This document shows, piece by piece, positions 40,272 to 48,416 of a stretch of DNA of 49,254 nt. Both the position numbers and the translations under genes were made by a program. The notes beneath the pieces are model-generated. The model ran no database searches. It was not told the DNA's origin and saw only the letters and a program-made list of their open reading frames with translations. This stretch comes from a virus, in the IMG/VR virus record IMGVR_UViG_3300008517_000002, positions 1 through 49,254 of that record; one strand, 5' to 3'. Every line of letters begins with the position of its first letter. Within the stretch, counting starts at the first letter, position 1.

Positions 40272-42070
40272 TAATAAACCCCTTGATTAGCCGATTGCGA
40301 TTCATTAGCTCCCATTTGAAAACTTTGATTCTGTTCTTTCTGTGAGCTTGAAACTGACCTCTGTCCAGGATAACCACCTTGTTGTTGTATACCCTGTGGT
40401 GATCCCATTCCAGCTTTACCAGCATTCTGTGGTCCCATAGCCATTATTAGTTTAATACGATTCATAAATTCAGGGTCCTCAAACCAATCCTTAGCTGTCT
40501 CTGTAATATCGAGTTCTTCAGCAAGATCTGTAAGTACCCTTACTACATTAAGTGCCACGCCCATTTGCGTAGCTATTTGCCCGGATGTCATAACACCCGG
40601 AATCACATTAGTGGCAAATTCCATCATACGTTTAGATTTTATAGTAGGATCAAGCCGTGACATTGATCTGGCTTTAAGATTAAATGCAAAATTAAGAAAA
40701 TCACCGCTACGCTGTTCCGGTGTTAATCGTAGTTGTATCTGTCTACCACCGGCTCGGCGTTTTGTTAATGGTAAATCAATCAATGGATCAGTATGCAAAT
40801 ACCAGGCCATTTTCTTATTAAGCTCAGCAGCAATATCATAAATTATATCACGCATGTCCTCTACTGTAACATTCGCATTCGCCTGAAGCAACTGGGCTTG
40901 TGTAGCTGTTCGTGCATCTGATTTTAATCCGGCCATTTGATCTGGATTTCCGGACATATAATTAAACCAAATCTGCATCTGACTTAACATGGATGCGTTA
41001 TCACGATTTTGCCCACCGAATGATGCAACTTTCACTGAATCCGGATTACCAGCAATCATGTCACCATCTCTTGCTGTACGAATATCTTCAGCTTCATCCG
41101 CTCCAGCAGGATCATATATACCAATGTCCTTTTGACGATTAGATTGTTCCATACTTTTTACCATTGATTTATTAGCCATCACATGTAGGTCATGCCAAAT
41201 ACCTACAGGAGCCACTGGATATGGGTTTCCGGGAACCGGTGGAGTTAGTGACATCGTAGTATATGGTCCTTCACTTGGGCCATAAAAGTCAACGCCCCTT
41301 ATATAATCATCAAATATAATAACATTCGGATCAGGAATTAATAGACTTACATTAGCTTCTGGAACAAATAATTCCACTACATCAACAAAATCCTGTAATT
41401 CAAACATTTCAATATTACTAAGATTTGATTGTGTTAATTTTTCAATTTTATTTTTGGCATCCGGATGTGTAGATCGTGGTAATCTCATAACCAAATCATG
41501 ATCACAATTATTATCATCCAGTAATAATTGACGTGGAACCCTATTTCGATCACCCAGAAACGCCGCCTTATCGAAAGCCCTGCATGAAGGATCAATTACA
41601 AAATCATCAAGATCTACAAGATCACTGTAAACCTGACCAGGATCTATCTGGAGATCACCCCATGTAATTACTTGTCCACTGGCCGCAATGCCGGTTTTAA
41701 AGATCCCCATCGCAAACAGTGCAGCGACTATTCCACCACGTAAAATTTCTTTTAATTTGATTTTCTTGTCTATAGAATCGAGGGCAAGGCCAAGTAGATA
41801 CGCATAATCCTCTTGATTCACATCTTCAGTTGTCACCTTAGTAATCGGATTTTTCATTACAAGATTCGGGACCAGGGTACGTATAGCATGAAAAATCAGA
41901 TTTATGGGTTCATCTCCGGTTATACCTTTTGAGGATGCGTAATACTGGCCTACATACTGCTTAATAAACATGGCCCTTGCTCGTCTATATCGTCTTAACC
42001 TTTGGAATCCGTTCTTAACGACTAAGGCAATTTTACGGGGATATTCTGATTCAACTCTCAATTCTCTCAT
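40271..42070 (-). CDS. Portal protein, 599 aa
   Basis: The position right after the large terminase gene and the size are those of a podophage portal. Visible features are the helical N-terminus, an Asn/Pro-rich stretch with QPGQ-like turns, LQLRLTPEQRSGDFLNFAF in the middle (about residues 445-465), and a Gln/Gly/Asn-rich disordered tail (KAGMGSPQGIQQQGGYPGQ). It forms the ring through which DNA enters and leaves the head. Its start overlaps the stop of the small Cys protein (ATGA). Confidence 0.85.
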   Translation of the reverse strand: MRELRVESEYPRKIALVVKNGFQRLRRYRRARAMFIKQYVGQYYASSKGITGDEPINLIFHAIRTLVPNLVMKNPITKVTTEDVNQEDYAYLLGLALDSIDKKIKLKEILRGGIVAALFAMGIFKTGIAASGQVITWGDLQIDPGQVYSDLVDLDDFVIDPSCRAFDKAAFLGDRNRVPRQLLLDDNNCDHDLVMRLPRSTHPDAKNKIEKLTQSNLSNIEMFELQDFVDVVELFVPEANVSLLIPDPNVIIFDDYIRGVDFYGPSEGPYTTMSLTPPVPGNPYPVAPVGIWHDLHVMANKSMVKSMEQSNRQKDIGIYDPAGADEAEDIRTARDGDMIAGNPDSVKVASFGGQNRDNASMLSQMQIWFNYMSGNPDQMAGLKSDARTATQAQLLQANANVTVEDMRDIIYDIAAELNKKMAWYLHTDPLIDLPLTKRRAGGRQIQLRLTPEQRSGDFLNFAFNLKARSMSRLDPTIKSKRMMEFATNVIPGVMTSGQIATQMGVALNVVRVLTDLAEELDITETAKDWFEDPEFMNRIKLIMAMGPQNAGKAGMGSPQGIQQQGGYPGQRSVSSSQKEQNQSFQMGANESQSANQGVY

Positions 42071-42207
42071 CTTTTATCTTTATAACTTATACATTTTGCC
42101 CGCAATATATTTTCACCCTTAACACCTTTTTCATGTAGGACTTTTAATATCGGGCAATCTTTTTTCTTTCTGTGAACACACTTTTTACACTGTTCTTTAG
42201 TTGCCAT
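42067..42207 (-). CDS. Small basic Cys protein between terminase and portal, 46 aa
   Basis: ATG 42207 follows the terminase stop by two bases and its TGA overlaps the portal ATG. CKKC near residues 7-10 and Cys near 18 and 39 suggest a zinc site, with a basic composition. Too short to be found by size filters. Function unknown. Confidence 0.6.
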   Translation of the reverse strand: MATKEQCKKCVHRKKKDCPILKVLHEKGVKGENILRAKCISYKDKR

Positions 42208-42209
42208 TT

Positions 42210-44129
42210 CTATACACCGAAATCAAACGGTTGTTTCCAGCCTGTTTTCTTTCTTTTCTTCTCTAATGCCATTTTTCGCCTGCGGGCAAATGACCCTTCT
42301 GGAGCATTTGGGCTTTTAAATTTCATTTTAGGAATCTCTTTGTCTTCAAGTGTCAAAGCATCAGCAATAACAACATCACCATGAGTTTTCTTTGCTGCCT
42401 GACTTTCTTTAACTAAATATGCCGGTCCAATTCCACCATCATCATACCAAACATATATATTACATTCTTCAAGTCCCCATTTTGAATGATTAATATATCC
42501 GCCATGAGCTAATAATCTATCATATAATAACAATAATTCTTTTTTAGATGATGAATTTGCATGCCACCCATATTTCTTTAATTTCTTATTCCGGATTTGT
42601 CCTGGTTGATGATCTCTATAATAATAGGGATAATGGAATTCTTTAACAATTAAACGACCAAAATCCCATCCAGGACCATTCATCTCCCATTTCAAAAACG
42701 GAAGTTTTTTATCTCCTCGGCCACCGCACCAGAGAGCTATTGCGGTAACAATCCTGGCCATTTCATACGGCGGAGTATTCGCATCACGCCACTCTGCAAT
42801 TTTCTCACCCGTCTCTTTACATTTGATTGAAATAACAGAATTTGACGCCCCCATTCCTTTGCTAAGATCAATACCAAAAATATAATTCTTAGACTGATCA
42901 GGACGACCCATAAGTAAATTAGTCCACACTCGTAATGGACCATTTTTATCACGATTAAATTTTACTTTTGATAAAACCCTACTACGAATTATTTTTGGGA
43001 TCTGATCATTTGCAACACCTTTTTTGAAATCTACGTTCCATCTGGTCTTAGGTTCACAGGCGAAAAAAGCAATATGTCTATCAGCATTACCAGGAGTAAA
43101 AAATTGTGATCCAGATTCAACATCTTGGGCTAAAATTTCTCTTGCCATTTCTTGTGGAGATCTAACTTTTTCCTCCTCATCAAACCAGGGAGAACGAATT
43201 TCCCAAATACCCGTCACCGGATGTTTTCGTACATAACGCCCCTTACCTTTATCCGGATGATCCCAAAACATTAATGGAAAAACCTTTATCTGTTTTGAAT
43301 TTTTCCACATACTATATTCAGTACCAGGCCCGGCTACAGTTGAATTTACAATACGCATATAACAAGCATCTCTTGTAGCACTACGCATTAATTTTCCGTT
43401 TTCAACTTTAGCGAACTCATCAAGTAAACCAATTAATCGTCTATCACCTGATGCGGCATGTTCTGTCGTTGATTCACCATCTATGCAAGAACCATTCTCC
43501 ACATTAAGTAAGTGCATTTTAGTACGATTCTTTTCTCCATAGTGACATTGTGGAGGAAGCATCCATTCTGGCAACCAGTTATTGATATAATCATGCCGTT
43601 GAAATAAAGCCTTCATATTACCGGCTTTATCTACATAATCCTCAGTACGTGACATTTCAAGTAATTGACTATCTGGTCTAAATAACCAGAGCCAATGTAA
43701 ATATGCCAGACAACACCAACTTGCTCCCATGTCACGTGTCTTATTAATCAGAATATCTTTACCGGTTTCAAGAGATTTTTCAAATTGACCAAAAAGATCA
43801 TCCTGGACTTCCCACGTAATAAATGCCGTGTGTGCATTCACAGCTTCAATACGTTTTCCCGTCTCCGGGCACACATCGAATTGGTGAAAAGTCATCACAA
43901 AAGCATTAATCCAAAAAAGCAAAGATTGTTTACAAGCTGCCATCAAATCATTTTGGAGAATTATATCATTTTCGGCCTCTTGTAAAAGTTTCTTTCGCCA
44001 CTGAAAATTTTCAGTTTCCTGTTTTGGTACTAATATCCCGGTTTTTGGATCCTCCCAAAATCGTGGAGTACCAGGAAAAGGCTCCCGTAACTTTGGCTTG
44101 ATCTGTTCTTCAATCGCTATATTACCCAT
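42210..44129 (-). CDS. Large terminase subunit, 639 aa
   Basis: The packaging ATPase and nuclease. Walker A variant NKTRDMGASW is at residues 129-138, and Walker B LIGLLDEFA at 232-240 with D237-E238. The nuclease part begins with FGIDLSKGMGASNSVISI (about 435-452), whose Asp is a metal ligand. The length is normal for large phages. It precedes the portal gene and follows the presumed small terminase. Ribosome site weak (GAAAAG). Confidence 0.92.
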   Translation of the reverse strand: MGNIAIEEQIKPKLREPFPGTPRFWEDPKTGILVPKQETENFQWRKKLLQEAENDIILQNDLMAACKQSLLFWINAFVMTFHQFDVCPETGKRIEAVNAHTAFITWEVQDDLFGQFEKSLETGKDILINKTRDMGASWCCLAYLHWLWLFRPDSQLLEMSRTEDYVDKAGNMKALFQRHDYINNWLPEWMLPPQCHYGEKNRTKMHLLNVENGSCIDGESTTEHAASGDRRLIGLLDEFAKVENGKLMRSATRDACYMRIVNSTVAGPGTEYSMWKNSKQIKVFPLMFWDHPDKGKGRYVRKHPVTGIWEIRSPWFDEEEKVRSPQEMAREILAQDVESGSQFFTPGNADRHIAFFACEPKTRWNVDFKKGVANDQIPKIIRSRVLSKVKFNRDKNGPLRVWTNLLMGRPDQSKNYIFGIDLSKGMGASNSVISIKCKETGEKIAEWRDANTPPYEMARIVTAIALWCGGRGDKKLPFLKWEMNGPGWDFGRLIVKEFHYPYYYRDHQPGQIRNKKLKKYGWHANSSSKKELLLLYDRLLAHGGYINHSKWGLEECNIYVWYDDGGIGPAYLVKESQAAKKTHGDVVIADALTLEDKEIPKMKFKSPNAPEGSFARRRKMALEKKRKKTGWKQPFDFGV

Positions 44130-44130
44130 A

Positions 44131-44511
44131 TTAACTTTTCAAAGAACTCTTTGCTAATTTATTTAATCGTTTCTTTCCTTGTTCTGAAACTCTATCTGCA
44201 ATCGTCCGTTTATTTCCTTTTTCTGGATTCATCAACGGTGCTCTACCTTCCATCCGATCAAAAATCATACTCATCAATACTTTATCAGGTGGATGGGTAA
44301 TATCTACTAATCCACCTTTTTCAATTCTTTGTTCCACATAACCCAACGCACGCTGCCACATCAGACGGGCCAAAGCCTCAGCTTTAGAAGCCATTTGATC
44401 TTCGCCATCAGCACCTTTTATAAGTTCGGTTTCTTCAAGAGCAATACTACGTATAAACTGACTTAACAACTGACCAGCTTTTTTAATTTTTAAAGGTTTT
44501 TTCTTAGCCAT
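44131..44511 (-). CDS. Probable small terminase subunit, 126 aa
   Basis: The gene lies directly before the large terminase gene, the usual place of the small subunit. The sequence is mostly helical with a basic end and a central AEALARLMWQRALGYVEQRIEKGG region. No clear helix-turn-helix is seen, so this rests on position and size. It overlaps its upstream neighbour by one base. Confidence 0.6.
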   Translation of the reverse strand: MAKKKPLKIKKAGQLLSQFIRSIALEETELIKGADGEDQMASKAEALARLMWQRALGYVEQRIEKGGLVDITHPPDKVLMSMIFDRMEGRAPLMNPEKGNKRTIADRVSEQGKKRLNKLAKSSLKS

Positions 44512-44720
44512 TATTTCTTTCTGAACGTTTTGTCCAACTTTTTCTGAACCTTCTTAACCAACCCTTTACGTTTTGTCTCAGCAAAATGTTTTAAATTTTT
44601 CGTACCCATTTTTGCCATTTGTTTTGACGCACCTTTAAGTTTAGATGCTGGGAGTTTACCTTTTTTCGCAGCAAGAGCTATTCCTGCTGCCTGCTGTTGA
44701 GCTTTCGATTTTGCAGGAAT
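44511..44720 (-). CDS. DUF3008-like basic protein with apparent ATT start, 69 aa
   Basis: From an ATT at 44720-44718 the frame reads IPAKSKAQQQAAGIALAAKK, then LKGASKQMAKM and a tail with ETKRKGLVKKV. DUF3008-type phage proteins begin MPAKSKAQQ, so the ATT is exactly where their ATG lies. GGAAGGCAGGG lies 5-14 bases upstream as ribosome site. Either a rare ATT start or a base change is possible. No ATG in this frame gives a better start, since a TAA stands 24 bases upstream. It overlaps the small terminase start by TAATG. Very basic; role unknown. Confidence 0.65.
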   Translation of the reverse strand: MPAKSKAQQQAAGIALAAKKGKLPASKLKGASKQMAKMGTKNLKHFAETKRKGLVKKVQKKLDKTFRKK

Positions 44721-44784
44721 GGTTTTACCCTGCCTTCCTTATTTTCCACTTATGAATAATTCTGTGGCATTCTATTTATGCCTT

Positions 44785-45504
44785 TTAGCTGGCATTTTCT
44801 AATTCTCTTTCTGCTTTATAAATATTTACCACAAGTCGACAAATATTAGAAGGAATTACCAAGCTAATATTATCGTAATAACCATACCCGCCAACTAAAA
44901 CTCCGACCACACGACCTTGCATATTATATACAGGACCACCTGAATTCCCTGAAAACGAAGCAGAATCACTTTGAATCATTAATTTCTCACCAAAAAAATC
45001 AATATCACGTTTTAATCCAGATATAATTCCAGCAGTTACTGTATTAAATAAATTAAAACCAAGCGGGGAGCCAATTATAAAAACTTCTTCACCCTTACGT
45101 AAATTGTCTGAATTTCCTATATGGGAAAATGGTAGTTTTTCTGCATCAATCTGGATTAAGCCGACATCTGTTATATTAGACAGATAACTTTTATTACTCC
45201 AGAATTCTTGACCATCGGGTAATATAACTTTAAATGCCACAGCCCCGTCAATTACATGCCCGGCTGTAAGAACTAATCCATCAGAAGAAATTATCACTCC
45301 TGATCCAGACCAAAGACGGTCGCCATACTCATCTACAGCTTCCACATATACAACTGATGGGTCAACGGTCCGAATCAGAGAAACTAAATTAACCTGATAA
45401 GTTACAGGTTCTGGTTTAGGTCTATTGTATACTGTTGGAAAACATGCAGCGAATATCACAGCTATAGCTACTGCTATGAGCCATTTCTTCGGATCTTTAC
45501 TCAT
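44785..45504 (-). CDS. Trypsin-like serine protease (HtrA/Do type) with signal sequence, 239 aa
   Basis: ATG after AAAGGATTAAA. Residues 1-22 are a Lys-tipped hydrophobic segment ending in FAAC, either a signal anchor or a lipoprotein signal with a weak lipobox. The catalytic triad is clear: H83 in LVLTAGHVIDG, D113 in ITDVGLIQID, and S188 in SFSGNSGGPV. It has no PDZ domain, so it is a shortened HtrA-like protease acting in the periplasm or membrane. It lies in the head-gene operon. It could degrade host envelope proteins or mature the virion. Confidence 0.88.
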   Translation of the reverse strand: MSKDPKKWLIAVAIAVIFAACFPTVYNRPKPEPVTYQVNLVSLIRTVDPSVVYVEAVDEYGDRLWSGSGVIISSDGLVLTAGHVIDGAVAFKVILPDGQEFWSNKSYLSNITDVGLIQIDAEKLPFSHIGNSDNLRKGEEVFIIGSPLGFNLFNTVTAGIISGLKRDIDFFGEKLMIQSDSASFSGNSGGPVYNMQGRVVGVLVGGYGYYDNISLVIPSNICRLVVNIYKAERELENAS

Positions 45505-45515
45505 TTTAATCCTTT

Positions 45516-45854
45516 TTAATCAGCAAGCCGTGCCAGATGTACATTCTTTGTACTCGTATCACCTTCAAGATATAAAGTCGTTTTACCTTCTGGTATCTTA
45601 ACAACCATAGGAACATTTGCACCAGCAAACCACTCTATATTAGCTGCCGTAGATGTTACACCAGTTATGCTTGCTAAAATTCCTGTACCCATTCCAACTA
45701 ATACGTATCTTGCACCACCCACAACTGTAAACGTCTTATCATCACCGGCTGTACCAGTTGCTACTGTCTGTCCTGATGCAGCCACAGGATTTATGGCCTG
45801 CACTCCAGCACCCACTCTATTACCACTATTATCAATTTGATACCCACTATCCAT
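45516..45854 (-). CDS. Beta-rich protein of unknown role, 112 aa
   Basis: ATG after CAGGAGAAAAAATA and in a TAATG overlap. The sequence is Gly/Ala/Thr/Val-rich with GARYVLVGMGTGILASITG and KIPEGKTTLYLEG, consistent with a small beta-sandwich as in head-decoration proteins. It stands before the protease gene. No family recognised. Confidence 0.55.
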   Translation of the reverse strand: MDSGYQIDNSGNRVGAGVQAINPVAASGQTVATGTAGDDKTFTVVGGARYVLVGMGTGILASITGVTSTAANIEWFAGANVPMVVKIPEGKTTLYLEGDTSTKNVHLARLAD

Positions 45855-46000
45855 TATTTTTTCTCCTGAAGTAGTCTTTTAAAATATTCTCTTTCCCTGC
45901 GTGTAGCTTCTAAATCAAACTGCATATAAAGTAATTGAACTCGCATATCCTCTATAAGTTTTTTCATTTTCGCAGTTTCTGCTCGTAAGCTCCTGGACAT
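45854..46000 (-). CDS. Small coiled-coil protein, 48 aa
   Basis: ATG after AAGGACCTTAAAAT. The whole protein is one charged helix (LRAETAKMKKLIEDMRVQLL and EATRREREYFKRLLQ). Its start overlaps the end of the Cys-rich gene by 37 bases and its stop overlaps the next ATG. Function unknown. Confidence 0.6.
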   Translation of the reverse strand: MSRSLRAETAKMKKLIEDMRVQLLYMQFDLEATRREREYFKRLLQEKK

Positions 46001-46110
46001 ATTTTAAGGTCCTTCCTTTTACGATACAGGTGTTCTTTCCGACAGGCTCCCTCGCAAGATTTCTTATTACAAGCACATAAAAATTCTATATATTTTTCAC
46101 CCTCGGCCAT
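45964..46110 (-). CDS. Small Cys-rich protein, 48 aa
   Basis: ATG 46110 overlaps the end of the previous gene. Five cysteines (CAC near residues 12-14, then 19, 23 and 38) with many Lys/Arg suggest a zinc-binding finger. It overlaps the coiled-coil gene by 37 bases, in a different frame. Function unknown. Confidence 0.5.
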   Translation of the reverse strand: MAEGEKYIEFLCACNKKSCEGACRKEHLYRKRKDLKICPGAYEQKLRK

Positions 46111-46303
46111 TTTCAATCGCCCTGTCAATATTCATCTTATTCCTTGCTTCTGCCCGTTTCCGACCCATTATCACTCCGAGATCTCGCTGTACGCCACTCT
46201 GACTCGTCAGATCCTGCACCTGTTTTACAAATGCTTCTCTGGACATGTCCTTTATCTTTAACGCATTATAAACCTGATGAATTTCCTGCAACGGCATAGT
46301 CAT
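46097..46303 (-). CDS. Small hypothetical protein, 68 aa
   Basis: ATG 46303 follows AGGAGTGCAAACCT inside the SPFH gene, better than an upstream start lacking a ribosome site. A helical protein (PLQEIHQVYNALKIKD and DLGVIMGRKRAEARNKM). Overlap with the SPFH gene suggests coupled expression. Function unknown. Confidence 0.6.
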   Translation of the reverse strand: MTMPLQEIHQVYNALKIKDMSREAFVKQVQDLTSQSGVQRDLGVIMGRKRAEARNKMNIDRAIENGRG

Positions 46304-46835
46304 AGGTTTGCACTCCTGTAATTGATTGATCGGTAAGTAATCTGATATTCTTCGTTGTACCCAGATCAGTGATATATACACGCATTATTTCCAGCCCCCA
46401 TCCACGTGCGTCCTTCTTCACGCCTTCAAGTATCTCGGCTTCAATCTGCGATATATTTAATTGTTCAATTGATTCTACCTTACTAATATATCGGCTTATA
46501 ATTCCCAGAGCGAGGGTCTGTAAACTTTTATCATAATCCTGCACTTTCAATAACGCATTCTGTGCATCACGAATCCGGTACATAATCGCTCCGCCAAAAC
46601 ACATATCCCGGCTATCTTTCGTCAACACACTCTGCACACGAAGATCTACAACCTGCGGCGTTACAGTTATTTTCGTCATCTCTTGAATCAAGGGCCAGTA
46701 AACATACCAACCAGATGAAGTAAGATGCACTCGATTCCCCAGAGTTACTCGCACACCACCTTCATCTGGAGATACAAGCCAAATTCTCGGTATCCAGCAT
46801 AACAATCGGTCCAGTAACTGAGTTAGCCAGTTCAT
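46266..46835 (-). CDS. SPFH/Band-7 (stomatin, prohibitin, HflK/C-like) protein, 189 aa
   Basis: The N-terminus has a short hydrophobic stretch (LLDRLLCWIPRIWLV). It then shows the SPFH pattern: EGGVRVTLGNRVHLTSSGWYVYWPL, TVTPQVVDLRVQSVLTKD, MYRIRDAQNALLKV and the end of the domain with LEIMRVYITDLG (about residues 145-160). Such proteins form membrane-bound rings that hold proteases or channels. This one lacks the long C-terminal coiled coil of HflK/C. It may shape the host inner membrane or modulate FtsH-like proteases. It overlaps the preceding membrane gene by 4 bases. Confidence 0.82.
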   Translation of the reverse strand: MNWLTQLLDRLLCWIPRIWLVSPDEGGVRVTLGNRVHLTSSGWYVYWPLIQEMTKITVTPQVVDLRVQSVLTKDSRDMCFGGAIMYRIRDAQNALLKVQDYDKSLQTLALGIISRYISKVESIEQLNISQIEAEILEGVKKDARGWGLEIMRVYITDLGTTKNIRLLTDQSITGVQTYDYAVAGNSSGL

Positions 46836-47053
46836 TTCCTACTCCATTTCCAGAAGTTATACAGACTAAGTAAAATTGTAGGTATGGCTATTAACAGTAA
46901 ACCGTATATTTTCGTCTGTAATGCCACGTATATCCACAGGAGTTCACTTACTACATGGGCAATGTGACCCCATTTATCCTTGCAATCGACCAGATACTTG
47001 GCAAATAACGTGATTATTGCTGCAATCCAGTGAATATTACACCTTCTTTCCAC
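46832..47053 (-). CDS. Membrane protein heading the late operon, 73 aa (GTG start)
   Basis: The frame begins with GTG at 47053, and the ribosome site upstream is weak. Residues 7-20 and 38-68 are hydrophobic with Tyr/Trp-rich turns (ELLWIYVALQTKIYGLLLI), reminiscent of one repeat of PnuC-type small-molecule transporters, but the protein is too short for a full transporter. ATGA overlap with the SPFH gene. It is the first gene after the control region; function unknown. Confidence 0.55.
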   Translation of the reverse strand: MERRCNIHWIAAIITLFAKYLVDCKDKWGHIAHVVSELLWIYVALQTKIYGLLLIAIPTILLSLYNFWKWSRK

Positions 47054-47159
47054 TTATAACCGCAATAGCCACTAAAAACTGTCATTTTCTGAGAGTTTCT
47101 GGAAATTTTTTATATATTTTTTACGTTAATCCAGCATCCGGTGGTTATCCAGTGTGTGA

Positions 47160-47296
47160 TCTGTGTGCGGGGCCACTTTTTATGATTTTTCTGCTTCCAA
47201 GAAGGGGGTCACTCCACAGCGGGACTCCTATTCGATGGGTGCCACCCACCCCCTTACGGTTTGTCCTGACAGGCCACACAGAGCCATAGGACGAAC
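47160..47296. ncRNA. Candidate structured RNA or leader element
   Basis: Two local hairpins can form. AAGGGGGT (47202-47209) pairs with ACCCCCTT (47248-47255). GTTTGTCCT (47259-47267) pairs with AGGACGAAC (47288-47296), with an inner GGC/GCC. A third pairing, TCTGTGTG (47160-47167) with CACACAGA (47275-47282), competes with the second, so two states are possible. On the minus strand this lies in the 5' leader of the late operon. Composition is far more GC-rich than its surroundings. Strand and role are inference. Confidence 0.4.
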
Positions 47297-47421
47297 AAGC
47301 AATACCCTGTTACCTATTACTCATATAAACGCACACAGCGACCGCACAGGAGCCAGAACAGGTATCAGGTTGCAAACATAGATGGCTGGTTAGCTTGACG
47401 TGGTGATATTATAATGCCCAA

Positions 47422-47509
47422 TTAACATAGATAACAAACATATTACATAGTTAGTTAGATAATTACTTACCTTATGTAATAGTTAGATGCATTAACTTAA
47501 CATAGATAA
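47422..47509. repeat. Direct repeat TTAACATAGATAA
   Basis: TTAACATAGATAA occurs at 47422-47434 and again at 47497-47509. Near copies of TTACATAGTTAG and TATGTAATAGTTAG lie between them, as imperfect inverted and direct partners. This cluster sits between the hairpins and the TTTACTAAA boxes. Confidence 0.65.
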
Positions 47510-47520
47510 TACAACGTCCA

Positions 47521-47868
47521 TTTTACTCTAAAAGATTATACCTGGGACAGTTTACTAAACTATTTAGTAAAATAAAAACGATAATCCTCTATTCCATATA
47601 TACTTATAATGATTTTAGTAAAATGGCCTATGTAACCGCTTACATCCTCCCCTATATACATATATGGGCATACTATATATACTATACATACGTCCTATAA
47701 CCTATATATACATATATAATAATAATATATTACTACAATACATAACATAGACATAGACCATTAAGTAAAATCAGACTATAAATGCAAGTATATGCAATAG
47801 TTACGCTGACCAGACAATAAAAGACCATTTACTAAAATACCTGTTCTTTACTAATTACGTTACTAAAA
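47521..47868. repeat. Iterated TTTACTAAA boxes (possible iterons or operators)
   Basis: TTTACTAAA is seen at 47551-47559 and 47828-47836, and its complement TTTAGTAAA at 47563-47571 and 47614-47622. Variants occur near 47522 (TTTACTCTAAA), 47761 (TTAAGTAAA), 47847 (TTTACTAAT) and 47860 (GTTACTAAA). The pair at 47551 and 47563 is an inverted repeat with a 3-base gap. Repetition in both orientations points to a DNA-binding protein's sites. Confidence 0.7.
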
Positions 47869-47878
47869 GGTGATATTC

Positions 47879-47900
47879 TGGTCTATGTATAGAGAGACCA
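47879..47900 (+). other. Stem-loop before the endonuclease VII gene
   Basis: TGGTCT (47879-47884) pairs with AGACCA (47895-47900), with a 10-base loop, and TATTTTATT follows. It could be a weak terminator or an RNA leader element. Confidence 0.35.
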
Positions 47901-47934
47901 TATTTTATTAACCTAATTATTGGAGATATATCAA

Positions 47935-48351
47935 ATGGAACGATTATGTAGAATATGTAAAATAAAACCAGCTTTATTTGATGGTGTAAAGTGTGCCGAT
48001 TGTAGAGGGGAAAGTAAAATACCACCAATTCCGGAACGAATAAGACCACCGATACATAACAGACCAGTAAAAGAGCAAACCGCAGGTGGTTGTGGTAGAG
48101 TATCAGGATATTCGAGTAATTGGCGTAATTTAACCAGAGAGCAAATAGACGCATTACAGGGAAAACAAGCTGGTAAGTGTGCTATTTGTAAAGAAAAACG
48201 GTTTTTAGTATTAGACCACGACCATAAGACCGGCAAGGCAAGGGGATATTTATGCCGTGGCTGTAACTTAAGAGTATCAGGCCACGAGGACGCTGATTTT
48301 ATTAAACGAGTTACAGAATATCTGGATAATCCGCCTGCGGATAATTTATAG
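47935..48351 (+). CDS. Recombination endonuclease VII-like protein, 138 aa
   Basis: ATG 47935 has TTGGAGATATATCAA upstream; a TTG 15 bases earlier is less likely. The N-terminus has CRIC and CADC (residues 5-8 and 20-23). The nuclease core has CAICKEKRFLVLDHDHKTGKA, then GYLCRGCNLRVSGHEDADF, the pattern of T4 endonuclease VII: a zinc site and the catalytic DHDH. It should cut branched DNA before packaging. It is on the far side of the control region from the other recombination genes. Confidence 0.88.
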   Translation: MERLCRICKIKPALFDGVKCADCRGESKIPPIPERIRPPIHNRPVKEQTAGGCGRVSGYSSNWRNLTREQIDALQGKQAGKCAICKEKRFLVLDHDHKTGKARGYLCRGCNLRVSGHEDADFIKRVTEYLDNPPADNL

Positions 48352-48359
48352 AATAACAC

Positions 48360-48387
48360 TTGCATTGTCCTGATTTTGTGTTATACT
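48360..48387 (+). promoter_or_regulatory. Sigma70-type extended -10 promoter
   Basis: TTGCAT at 48360-48365, a 16-base spacer ending TGT, and TATACT at 48382-48387 followed by TTA. Same build as the promoters at 2054 and 49003. It starts nine bases after the endonuclease VII stop and drives the small gene at 48417. Confidence 0.75.
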
Positions 48388-48416
48388 TTACATAGTTAAA
48401 CTGAAAGGGGCCGGAA

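Larger units (their letters stand above)
47054..47934. other. Non-coding control region, candidate replication origin
   Basis: The 880 bases between the divergent late operon and the endonuclease VII gene hold no convincing coding frame. From the left, they contain AT-rich sequence, a GC-richer stretch able to form hairpins (47160-47296), a 13-base direct repeat (47422 and 47497), then runs of TATATA and repeated TTTACTAAA boxes. The layout, with divergent transcription, extreme AT and iterated boxes, fits a replication origin or transcription switch. No initiator gene is recognised that would bind the boxes. Confidence 0.65.

Noticed and set aside
44718-44795. A start at the ATG of 44795 (MPAKRHK) for the DUF3008-like gene
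   Set aside because: It is in the same frame but is followed by two stop codons before the family match begins.
47163-47381. A 72-codon frame on the plus strand in the control region
   Set aside because: It needs a GTG start with no ribosome site, shows no protein-like pattern, and lies on the hairpin-forming stretch.
47395-47415. A promoter made of TTGACG and TATAAT near 47400
   Set aside because: The boxes are only 9 bases apart, too close for sigma70.
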